A DNA stretch of 64,000 nt, from positions 62,001 through 126,000 of the forward strand of contig CAZIEW010000001.1 of the NCBI GenBank assembly GCA_964538515.1, read 5' to 3'. The position numbers and the translations under genes were made by a program. This stretch comes from CALBZH01 sp964538515 (GTDB taxonomy: Bacteria; Desulfobacterota; Syntrophobacteria; Syntrophobacterales; Syntrophobacteraceae). Of this stretch, positions 49,968 to 57,298 are shown in pieces. The notes below the pieces were generated by a model. It worked only from the letters and a program-made list of their open reading frames with translations, did not search any database and was not told the origin of the DNA. Positions within the stretch are counted from its first letter, which is position 1. Every line of letters begins with the position of its first letter.

Positions 49968-51035
49968 CTATCCTGGCTTGTTCTTCTTCTGTTGAAAGAT
50001 GTAGGCGAGCACTCTCGCCACAGCCTTATAGAGATCCATGGGTATGGATTCGTCGACCTTCACCTGCGAATACAAAGCACGTGCCAAGGGGGGGTTCTGA
50101 TGAACCGGCACACCATTGGCGCGCGCCACTTTCATGATGTGCTTGGCCAGAAAATCGACTCCCTTGGCCACGACTTTCGGGGCTTCCATGGTCGTGTTGT
50201 ACTCGAGGGCCACGGCAAAGTGGGTGGGGTTTGTGATGACGACCGTCGCCCGCGGGATATTCGACATCATGCGCTGGCGAGCCATGGCGCGTTGGAGAGA
50301 CTTGATGCGCGACTTGATCTGGGGGTTGCCTTCCGACTGCTTGTGCTCCTCCTTGACCTCCTGCTTGGTCATGCGGAGATCCTTTTCATGCTGCCATTTC
50401 TGATAATAGTAGTCGAGGATGCTGAGCACCAGCATGATGCCGCCTACCCGGTAGAGGATCTTAGAGGTCAGACTGCCGAGAGCCTGTATCGAATCCCGGA
50501 GCTCCACCTGGCTCAGGCTTTCGAGAAGCGGCATGGCGACGCTGAGAACCGTATAGACGCTGTAGGAGACAATGACGAGCTTGAAGATGGACTTGACGAG
50601 CTCAATGAGGGATCGGAGAGACACCCAGCGTTTGATCCCATTCAGGGGATTGAGCTTGGCAAGATCGAACTTGAGCGTCTCCGTCGAGACGAGCAATCCC
50701 TTTGTCTGAAACACATTGATCCCGAAGGCGGTCAGGAGGACTCCAAGCAAGACAGGGGAGGTCATGACGAAGAAGTCGACCATGACCGTTGTAAAGAGAT
50801 TGGCGTCAGGGAGCGAATCGCAGGCAGACACGGTGAGGCTTCGGCCCCACAGGAAATGCAAGAGGCCCTCGAAACGACTGTAGATTAACCGGCAGCTGAA
50901 AAGCACCACCGTGCCGCCGACCAGGATCAGGGCGGCACTGGTCAGCTCCGCGCTTTTGGGAATGTTTCCCTTCTTGCGTGCGTCGCTGAGCCGCTTTCCA
51001 GTTGGCTTTTCCGTACGCTCCTGCCCGCTCGACAC
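49968..51035 (-). CDS. flhB: flagellar export switch protein FlhB
   Basis: 355 residues. Begins SSGQERTEKPTGKRLSDARKKGNIPKSAEL, the FlhB N-terminus, four membrane helices up to about 215, then the cytoplasmic domain with the autocleavage site NPTH (N269-P270) in ATVVITNPTHFAVALEYN. It switches export from rod/hook to filament proteins together with FliK. Ends 10 bases before flhA. Length normal. Confidence 0.98.
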   Translation of the reverse strand: MSSGQERTEKPTGKRLSDARKKGNIPKSAELTSAALILVGGTVVLFSCRLIYSRFEGLLHFLWGRSLTVSACDSLPDANLFTTVMVDFFVMTSPVLLGVLLTAFGINVFQTKGLLVSTETLKFDLAKLNPLNGIKRWVSLRSLIELVKSIFKLVIVSYSVYTVLSVAMPLLESLSQVELRDSIQALGSLTSKILYRVGGIMLVLSILDYYYQKWQHEKDLRMTKQEVKEEHKQSEGNPQIKSRIKSLQRAMARQRMMSNIPRATVVITNPTHFAVALEYNTTMEAPKVVAKGVDFLAKHIMKVARANGVPVHQNPPLARALYSQVKVDESIPMDLYKAVARVLAYIFQQKKNKPG

Positions 51036-51131
51036 GTCCCCATCTCCTACTGTTCCAGCTCGTCAAAAACTCTCTTAAAGTCAATCTTTTGTCCAAGCGC
51101 CCGCCCCGTGAGGACTCCCGATCATCTTCGA

Positions 51132-51902
51132 TCACTTGGCTACGTTCAAGAGCAGTGGCGCGAGCTTCATCAGGTGCCCTTCCATCGCAGATCCCCAGAT
51201 TGCCGCACACAGCACCAGAAGGGCAAAGCCCATCAGGATGGTCAAGGGAGCGGTCGTGGCAAGCAGATTGACTTGGGGTGAGAACTTGGCCATCAGCCCC
51301 AAGCCCACCTGGATGAGCAGCATCGCCAGCATGATGGGGGCGGCCACCTTCAGTCCAATGACGAACAACTGAGCGGACAAGAACATCACCTTGCCGAAGG
51401 CAACGTCGGTCGCGGTGAAGCTCCCGATCGGGACGCTGCGAAAGCTCTCGACAATCGCCCTCAAGATCATGTGATGTCCATTGAGCGAAAAAAGGATCAG
51501 GGTAGCCGTGATCTGGAACCAGCGGCTGAGCACCATCATCGTCACCCCGCTCTGAGGATCGGCGGCGAGGGCGAACCCAAATCCCATCTGGAAGCTGATC
51601 AGCTCGCCGGCAAGCTGAAAGGAGCTAAAGAGAAGCATCACACTGAGGGACAAAACCAGACCCAACAGGATCTCGCCGATGGCGATCCAGGCAAGCGGAG
51701 GAAGATCCGTCGGCAACGGAGTGACCACATCCCGGACGAGGGGGTACAACAGTACCGCAAGCCCCAAGGATGTGAAGGTCTTGACCATGGCTGGGAGCTG
51801 GGCATTGGAGAAAAGGGGGATCATGAAGAAGCAAAGACTCAGGCGCAGCAAAACGGCCAGAAAGACACTGATCTCGGTGGGATTGAATTGAAAGATAGCC
51901 AT
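51132..51902 (-). CDS. fliR: flagellar export gate protein FliR
   Basis: 256 residues, hydrophobic throughout, six predicted helices. Marks include VLLRLSLCFFMIPLFSNAQLPAMVKTFTSLGLAVLLYP, IGEILLGLVLSLSVMLLFSSFQLAGELISFQMGFGFALAADPQSG and AAPIMLAMLLIQVGLGLMAKFSPQVNLL. Part of the FliP-FliQ-FliR export channel in the MS ring. 96 bases before flhB. Standard length. Confidence 0.96.
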   Translation of the reverse strand: MAIFQFNPTEISVFLAVLLRLSLCFFMIPLFSNAQLPAMVKTFTSLGLAVLLYPLVRDVVTPLPTDLPPLAWIAIGEILLGLVLSLSVMLLFSSFQLAGELISFQMGFGFALAADPQSGVTMMVLSRWFQITATLILFSLNGHHMILRAIVESFRSVPIGSFTATDVAFGKVMFLSAQLFVIGLKVAAPIMLAMLLIQVGLGLMAKFSPQVNLLATTAPLTILMGFALLVLCAAIWGSAMEGHLMKLAPLLLNVAK

Positions 51903-51980
51903 ATCCGTGCAGACTTCTTTCCCTGACCGTCGCAGCCGGGACGTGAGAAGCGTCGAGCCCGAGGAGACCTTCCCTCGCTC

Positions 51981-52250
51981 TCAGTGAACCCATTGGGGAA
52001 TGTTGGTGATGATCTCCCGCGTAAAATCCAGAAGCTTGCCGATCATCCAGGACCCGAAAACCATGAGGGACAAGAAGGAGATGACGATCTTGGGAACGAA
52101 TGCGATCGTCATCTCCTGGATCTGTGTCACTGCTTGAAAGATACTCACGATCAAGCCCACGATCAGGCTCATGGCGAGCACAGGCATGGAAACATACAAC
52201 ATCGTCTCCAAGGCCTGCCGTGCCAAGCCAATGATAAATTCAGGCGTCAT
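51981..52250 (-). CDS. fliQ: flagellar export gate protein FliQ
   Basis: 89 residues with two membrane helices: TPEFIIGLARQALETMLYVSMPVLAMSLIVGLIVSIFQAVTQIQEMTIAFVPKIV and FGSWMIGKLLDFTREIITNIPQWV. This is the standard FliQ. Forms a helical gate with FliP and FliR. AGGAAGA ribosome site precedes the ATG. Spaced 10 bases from fliP and 78 from fliR. Confidence 0.97.
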   Translation of the reverse strand: MTPEFIIGLARQALETMLYVSMPVLAMSLIVGLIVSIFQAVTQIQEMTIAFVPKIVISFLSLMVFGSWMIGKLLDFTREIITNIPQWVH

Positions 52251-52260
52251 ACGATCTTCC

Positions 52261-53079
52261 TCACTGAAAGCTCTTCACGAGCGACGTAACCAGCAGGTTC
52301 CAACCGTCCACCAGTACGAACAGCATGAGCTTGAACGGCATTGAAATCATGACGGGCGGAAGCATCATCATCCCCATGGAGAGCAGGATGCTCGAAACCA
52401 CCATGTCGAGAATGATGAAGGGGAGATAGAGGAGAAAGCCAATCTGAAAGGCGGTCTTAAGCTCACTGATGACAAAGGCCGGAACGACCGTGGTAATCGG
52501 CAGAGACTCGGCGTTCTTGGGCTTTTCATGCTGGGCAAGCGATGCAAACAGAGCCAGATCCTGTTTCCGGGTCTGTTTCAGCATGAAGTCCTTCAAGGGT
52601 TGCATGCTCCGGTTGAGGAGCTCCTCCCCGGATATCTCATGACGCTGGTACGGACTGATCGCCTCCTGGTGGATACGCTCCCAGACCGGTTGCATCACGA
52701 AGAACGTCAGGAACATGGCGAGACCGACGATGACCTGGCTGGGCGGACTTCCCTGGGTTCCCAGAGCCTGCTTCAGGAAGGCAAGAACCACGGCGAGGCG
52801 CGTGAAGGACGTGGTGAGGATCAGGATGGCCGGGGCCAGACTGATGATGGTCAAGAACAGAACGGTGTTCAGAATGCCGGAGATTTGCTTCGGTGCCGAT
52901 GGGTCGTCCAAGTTGAAGCGGATCCCCGGCAGCGCCAGCTCGGATGCCTCGGCGCAAGCACAGCCAATGACGCATGTGGCGAGTACAAGGGCAGGAAGAG
53001 CCAGCCAGCGCCAGGATTCGTCATTCCGATTGGGCTGCGGCGGCCGAGCCTGTCCGAGCTTGGAGTCTGAGTGTCTCAT
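52261..53079 (-). CDS. fliP: flagellar export gate protein FliP
   Basis: 272 residues. A signal-like N-terminal region (WRWLALPALVLATCVIGCACA) is followed by FliP marks: GILNTVLFLTIISLAPAILILTTSFTRLAVVLAFLKQALGTQGSPPSQVIVGLAMFLTFFVM and FVISELKTAFQIGFLLYLPFIILDMVVSSILLSMGMMMLPPVMISMPFKLMLFVLVDGW. Forms the pentameric core of the export gate. Starts just after fliO (8 bases). Confidence 0.97.
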   Translation of the reverse strand: MRHSDSKLGQARPPQPNRNDESWRWLALPALVLATCVIGCACAEASELALPGIRFNLDDPSAPKQISGILNTVLFLTIISLAPAILILTTSFTRLAVVLAFLKQALGTQGSPPSQVIVGLAMFLTFFVMQPVWERIHQEAISPYQRHEISGEELLNRSMQPLKDFMLKQTRKQDLALFASLAQHEKPKNAESLPITTVVPAFVISELKTAFQIGFLLYLPFIILDMVVSSILLSMGMMMLPPVMISMPFKLMLFVLVDGWNLLVTSLVKSFQ

Positions 53080-53086
53080 GGGCGAT

Positions 53087-53398
53087 TCAATTCTCTGACC
53101 GAGGGGGTGTTTGGGGGTCGGTTACAGCCCAGGAAGAAGAGCCCGATTGGGAGGGTGTCAACAGGTGCATGCCTTGCGGGGAAACACCCACCAAGAGGAG
53201 GCTTTCCTGGATCTTCACCAGAACAAGGTGGTGCTTGATACCAATGGAATGCTGAGCAACCACCTGGATCCACTCATTTCCTGCAGGCTTCTTGGCCCAC
53301 ATTCCGGCCTTCTTCACGGCCATCAAGGCTCCCACCAAGACGAGCAGCACCACGAACAAGGCACCGAGCATCTTGACGAATTCAACCCCGAATTCCAT
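53087..53398 (-). CDS. fliO: flagellar export assembly protein FliO
   Basis: 103 residues. One membrane segment (FVKMLGALFVVLLVLVGALMAVKKA) and a short cytoplasmic domain (IQVVAQHSIGIKHHLVLVKIQESLLLVGVSPQGMHLLTP), the usual FliO layout. Assists FliP assembly. AAGGGAC ribosome site before the ATG. Lies between fliN and fliP, its normal place. The family is weakly conserved but position makes the call safe. Confidence 0.9.
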   Translation of the reverse strand: MEFGVEFVKMLGALFVVLLVLVGALMAVKKAGMWAKKPAGNEWIQVVAQHSIGIKHHLVLVKIQESLLLVGVSPQGMHLLTPSQSGSSSWAVTDPQTPPRSEN

Positions 53399-53431
53399 GC
53401 TGTCCCTTTCAAGCCCGCATGAAGGAGCGAC

Positions 53432-53806
53432 TCACGCCAGCTGCTTGACACGCTCGGTCGGACTGATGATGTCCGTGATTCGCACTCCGAACTTTTCGTT
53501 GATGACAACCGCTTCCCCCCGTGCGATGAGGGTGTGATTGACCAGGATCTCCAACGGCTCTCCAGCGAGCTTGTTGAGCTCGATGACCGACCCCTGCCCC
53601 AGCTGAAGCAAGTCGTTGATGAGCATGGTGGTTGCTCCCAGCTCGACCGAGACTTCCAGGGGAATGTCCAACAGGAAGTCCAGGTCTCTTGATACAGCCC
53701 TGTGTCGCCCGCTGGGTTGCTCCAACGCGGGGAACTTGGCACCGTCGTTGGCCGGAGGCGAGCCCGCTGCCTCTGGCTGTGTCTGCGAACTATCTTTTGA
53801 TTCCAT
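53432..53806 (-). CDS. fliN: flagellar motor switch protein FliN
   Basis: 124 residues from the ATG at 53804-53806 (GGAGGAT upstream). The first 45 residues are polar and variable; the rest is the SpoA domain: LDFLLDIPLEVSVELGATTMLINDLLQLGQGSVIELNKLAGEPLEILVNHTLIARGEAVVINEKFGVRITDIISP. Forms the C-ring base with FliM and binds CheY-P and FliH. Overlaps no neighbour; 24 bases after fliM. Confidence 0.97.
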   Translation of the reverse strand: MESKDSSQTQPEAAGSPPANDGAKFPALEQPSGRHRAVSRDLDFLLDIPLEVSVELGATTMLINDLLQLGQGSVIELNKLAGEPLEILVNHTLIARGEAVVINEKFGVRITDIISPTERVKQLA

Positions 53807-53830
53807 AGACAATCCTCCCTCCAAACCGGA

Positions 53831-54838
53831 TCAGGTCGAGCTTTGTGCCTGTGCTTGTACCTGGGTCTCTGTCGTGTCTTCGATGATTTGAAACGCTCGA
53901 TTCCCCCGATGAGTGCCCGCAAACGCCTTATACTTTGGCACTCCCTGGACGTTGACATTGAGCGGCTCGTTCATGTCGTGGCTCAGCAGCAAGACGTCTC
54001 CCACTGCCAGGTGGAGAAGCTCTCGGCCCTTGACGGTTGTCTTCCCCAGCTCAATCAGGACATCCACGTTGACGTCCAGCAACCGTTGGCGAAGACGGGT
54101 GATCCAGGCCTGATCGACTTCGAGCTGGTCACTCTGATAGCTTGCATACAGCTTGTCGCGAATGGGCTCGATGGTCGAGTAGGGCAGGCAAAGGATCATT
54201 TTCCCGATCAGTCGATCCAGCTCGAGCTCAAAATGAATCACGATGACCACCTCGGACGGTGGAACGATCGTGGCGAACTGGGGGTTGACCTCGGCTCGGA
54301 CGAACTGAAAGCTGATCGGACACACGGGCCTCCACGAGGCATCCAGCTCCTTCAGCACGCCTTCGACCACCTTGTGGATGACCCGATGCTCGATGGAGGT
54401 GAAATCGCGCCCCTCGATCTTGAAGTTGCTTTTTCCCGTCCCCCCGAAGAAACAATCCACCAGGTTGAAGATCAGCCGGCTTTCCACCACCAGGAGCGCA
54501 TGACCGCGCAGCGGATCCATCTTGAGCACGTGCAAGCTCGTCGGAACCGGCAGAGTGCGCACGAACTCTCCGAACTTGATCATCTCCGTCTGTGTGACGG
54601 TGATATCGATGACTTTGTGGAGCGAGCTCGAAAGGCTGACCCGAAACAACCGGGCAAAACGGTCGTTGATGATCTCGAGAGTCGGCATGCGGCCGCGGAT
54701 GATTCGATCCTGGCTCGTGAGATCGTATCTCTTGATACCGCTTTGCTCTTCAGACTCAGCTTTCTCGGTCTCGATCTCACCGTCGGACAGACCCCTCAAT
54801 AGGGCATCGACTTCATCCTGGGAGAGTACCTTTTCCAT
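53831..54838 (-). CDS. fliM: flagellar motor switch protein FliM
   Basis: 335 residues. N-terminal CheY-binding peptide LSQDEVDALLRGL, middle CheC-like domain (RPMPTLE-type IRGRMPTLEIINDRFARLFRVSLSSSL, ending before residue 230) and C-terminal SpoA domain (VDVLIELGKTTVKGRELLHLAVGDVLLL). It connects CheY-P to rotor reversal. Full length, all parts present. Eighteen bases after fliL. Confidence 0.97.
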   Translation of the reverse strand: MEKVLSQDEVDALLRGLSDGEIETEKAESEEQSGIKRYDLTSQDRIIRGRMPTLEIINDRFARLFRVSLSSSLHKVIDITVTQTEMIKFGEFVRTLPVPTSLHVLKMDPLRGHALLVVESRLIFNLVDCFFGGTGKSNFKIEGRDFTSIEHRVIHKVVEGVLKELDASWRPVCPISFQFVRAEVNPQFATIVPPSEVVIVIHFELELDRLIGKMILCLPYSTIEPIRDKLYASYQSDQLEVDQAWITRLRQRLLDVNVDVLIELGKTTVKGRELLHLAVGDVLLLSHDMNEPLNVNVQGVPKYKAFAGTHRGNRAFQIIEDTTETQVQAQAQSST

Positions 54839-54856
54839 ACTATGAAGCCCCTGCGC

Positions 54857-55363
54857 TCACTGGACGATGAAATCCGTGAAGTAAATGTCCTTCACCTGCC
54901 CCTGCTTGAGGATCTTATTGACCTGCGCGATGGTCTCCTGTTTGAGCGCCTGCTTCCCGGAGCTCGTGGAGATGTCGTCGAATTCTTTCCCGGAAAGGAG
55001 CATCAACATGGCGTCCTTGAGCTGAAAGCTCCGCGATTTGAGCTCCTCGAGGGCCTTTTCGTTGGTGAGCTCCACCTTCATGTTGAGCTTCAAGTAACGC
55101 TTTCCACCGGGGTCGGCCAGGTTGACCATGAGAGGCTCCCAGTCATAGATCACCGGCTTTTCCGGCTGAGCATGGGCGGCGGCCTGCTTTTCATGACCCT
55201 CTCCCGCGGCTTCGGCAGGAGGATTCGCCTTGAAGAACTTGCTGTAGGCGAAGAAGCCTCCCCCGCCGAGCACGGCGAGCAGCACGACGAGGATGATGAT
55301 CAGCTTCAAGGGTGAGCCCTTTTTCGGTTCTTCGTTCTGTCCACCAGCGTTTTCTTGACTCAT
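54857..55363 (-). CDS. fliL: flagellar basal body-associated protein FliL
   Basis: 168 residues. Single membrane helix LKLIIILVVLLAVLGGGGFFAYSKFF after a short polar start; periplasmic FliL domain VIYDWEPLMVNLADPGGKRYLKLNMKVELTN, LKDAMLMLLSGKEFDDIS and closing VKDIYFTDFIVQ. Acts near the stator. First gene of a long operon behind a perfect sigma-54 promoter. A second, divergent FliL-like gene is at 44213. Confidence 0.95.
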   Translation of the reverse strand: MSQENAGGQNEEPKKGSPLKLIIILVVLLAVLGGGGFFAYSKFFKANPPAEAAGEGHEKQAAAHAQPEKPVIYDWEPLMVNLADPGGKRYLKLNMKVELTNEKALEELKSRSFQLKDAMLMLLSGKEFDDISTSSGKQALKQETIAQVNKILKQGQVKDIYFTDFIVQ

Positions 55364-55700
55364 GATTCACCTTGCTCTTCTTAAACTGCGTCTGAATGCC
55401 TGGCTCCTGAATGAGACTGACCCGTTAAACCCGCGCGGAAGCATGGTTTCCGCACAAACTGCACCCTCTTCAAGCAACGAGTGTGCCATGGAAAAATCGG
55501 CGGAAGACGGAAGGGAAAGGCATGTGTGATGGGCTCCAACGGACTTGCCGAGCCCATTTTGACGGTCGTGGGAAATGAGGGTGACTGAGGAAAGAGCCAG
55601 GGATTTGACGCTTGCTGGCATGATCAAAACAATGACTCATGCCTCGAGACCGGAGCCCCGCCCTGGACGGAGGCTCCGGGTGATCTCAGCTGCGGCTGCG
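55364..55700. other. intergenic region between flgE and fliL
   Basis: A 337-base gap holding the sigma-54 promoter and, at 55650-55679, an inverted repeat CCGGAGCC/GGCTCCGG just after the flgE stop. The repeat could end the flgE transcript, but the T tract is missing. No gene is supported here. Confidence 0.5.
55473..55488 (-). promoter_or_regulatory. sigma-54 promoter of the fliL-to-fliA operon
   Basis: Minus strand TGGCAC-ACTCG-TTGCT, a perfect match to the consensus TGGCAC-N5-TTGCW. Predicted start near 55463, leader about 100 bases. It puts fliA under sigma-54, so FliA is made only after the sigma-54 step. Confidence 0.92.
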
Positions 55701-56486
55701 CTAACGAACCATGTTGATGGTGGTGTCCATCATGTTTTGACAGGTTGTGATGGTCTTCGAATTGGCGTTGTAGTCAGCCTGGTAGATGATCATGTCGACC
55801 ATCTGCTTGGCGATGTCGACGTTGGATCCTTCCAGGCTGTAATCGAGAATTTGCCCGAAATTGCCCGGGTTGGTGGAATTGGTTATGGTCACCCCCACTT
55901 CCGGCCCGGCCATGTAAAGGTTGCTCCCCTGACGCACCAGACCATCCTTATTGGAAAACGTGGCCAGCCCCATCTGCCCCAGGTTCGTTTCGACACCGGT
56001 CGAATCGGTTCCGTAGATCATCCCGTCCGTTTCGATGCGAAAGCTGATATAATTGGTTTGATTGGGAATATTGATCGGCGCGTTGTTGATGTCCTGAACG
56101 AGCAAACCCTGCTGGTTCACCAGGTTCCCCGTCCCATCCAGATGGAAGCATCCATCTCTCGTGTAGAAGATGCGGGAGGTGATGGGATCCCTCAGCACAA
56201 AAAAGCCCTCTCCGCTCATGCACACGTTCGACCATTGCGAGGACGTGAGGATGGTCCCTTGGGCCCAGTCGGTGGAGATGCCCAGCACGATGCTTCCGGA
56301 GCCCTCCCCTTCCTGATCGTTCGAGTTGATTGAATAATAGCTGTTCACCATGTCGCCGAAATTGATCGAGTTGGACTTATACCCCGTGCTCGCCGAGTTC
56401 GCGATGTTGTCGCTCACGGTTCCCATGGCAGAGCTGAAGCTGCTGAGTCCGCTGACGCCATTGTACATTGCGGTGCCGATTCCCAT
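55701..56486 (-). CDS. flgE: flagellar hook protein FlgE, short form
   Basis: 261 residues. N-terminal rod/hook motif MYNGVSGLSSFSSAMGTVSDNIANSASTGYKSNSINFGDMV, internal ISTDWAQGTILTSSQWSNVCMSGEGFFVL and C-terminal LEGSNVDIAKQMVDMIIYQADYNANSKTITTCQNMMDTTINMV. The gene follows flgD, the hook-cap gene, as flgE normally does. It is far shorter than most FlgE (usually 400 or more), so the outer D2/D3 domains are missing; it could also be a FlgF/FlgG-type rod protein. Cysteines C89, C113 and C249 are unusual in exported flagellar parts. Confidence 0.75.
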   Translation of the reverse strand: MGIGTAMYNGVSGLSSFSSAMGTVSDNIANSASTGYKSNSINFGDMVNSYYSINSNDQEGEGSGSIVLGISTDWAQGTILTSSQWSNVCMSGEGFFVLRDPITSRIFYTRDGCFHLDGTGNLVNQQGLLVQDINNAPINIPNQTNYISFRIETDGMIYGTDSTGVETNLGQMGLATFSNKDGLVRQGSNLYMAGPEVGVTITNSTNPGNFGQILDYSLEGSNVDIAKQMVDMIIYQADYNANSKTITTCQNMMDTTINMVR

Positions 56487-56573
56487 TGTATTCCTCCTGT
56501 CCCCAAAGGGTTTTGAATCTTAATCATTTCAAGCATCGCCACTCTGATCGATGCAGAAGATCGATTGTCGGGG

Positions 56574-57257
56574 TCATGAGATATTGTGGACCTCGGAGAC
56601 CGAAGCCGCCGGAAGGAGCAGCCCGTCAGCCCCGCCAAGGACCAGATGGCCAACCCCATTGACCATGCGAAAGGCATAGGCCGTACCTTTGACGAATTCA
56701 TTGACCTCGAGCGTGCTTCCGTCAGAGGCAAGGGGCACCACGTCAAACCGATAGGTCCCATTGGGCAGCGTGTTGCCCGATTCGTCCTTTCCATTCCAGT
56801 CGATGTCATAGGTACCGGCGTCCTTGGCACCCATATTCAGTGTCCGGACGAGTGCCCCACTTTCACTGTAGACCTTGACCGTCACGCTGGCCGCTTGACT
56901 GGGCAGCTCGTAGTAGCCCTTGCTCACCGATCCGTCGCTGACTTGGAGTCCGTCATAAGACCCGATGATCTCCTTGCCGATCATCTGGACCATCTGCGTG
57001 TTGGTCAATGACTCCAGGTATTTCTGCTGTGCCTCGAGCTTTGAGCTGATGTCCGTCAGCTTCTCGACCGTGCTGAATTGAGCCAGCTGCGCGGACAGCT
57101 CGTAGGATTCCAGGGGATTGGTGGGATCCTGATGTTGAAGCTGAGTCGTGAACATGCGCAGAAAGGCATTCATGTCCATCAACTTGCTCTGCGATGTGCT
57201 GCCCGAGACATTCGATGTGCTGCTGCTCAGCGACTGTGTTGCCGAAATCCCTGCCAT
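56574..57257 (-). CDS. flgD: hook cap / hook assembly protein FlgD
   Basis: 227 residues. MDMNAFLRMFTTQLQHQDPTNPLESYELSAQLAQFSTVEKLTDISSKLE is the FlgD N-terminus; the C-terminal half is the FLgD Ig-like/tudor-like part with VTVKVYSESGALVRTLNMGAKDAGTYDIDWNGKDESGNTLPNGTYRFDV. It caps the growing hook and is exported. Between fliK and flgE in a sigma-54 operon. Confidence 0.96.
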   Translation of the reverse strand: MAGISATQSLSSSTSNVSGSTSQSKLMDMNAFLRMFTTQLQHQDPTNPLESYELSAQLAQFSTVEKLTDISSKLEAQQKYLESLTNTQMVQMIGKEIIGSYDGLQVSDGSVSKGYYELPSQAASVTVKVYSESGALVRTLNMGAKDAGTYDIDWNGKDESGNTLPNGTYRFDVVPLASDGSTLEVNEFVKGTAYAFRMVNGVGHLVLGGADGLLLPAASVSEVHNIS

Positions 57258-57298
57258 GGTGGTGCTCCTATGCTGTCACACGTCCAAAAAGCGCCCGA

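Noticed and set aside
48737..50137. 466-residue plus-strand frame across flhA and flhB
   Set aside because: Antisense of two highly conserved export genes.
55650..55679. CCGGAGCC/GGCTCCGG repeat as a firm terminator after flgE
   Set aside because: No T tract follows the stem on either strand, so it is only mentioned in the gap description.
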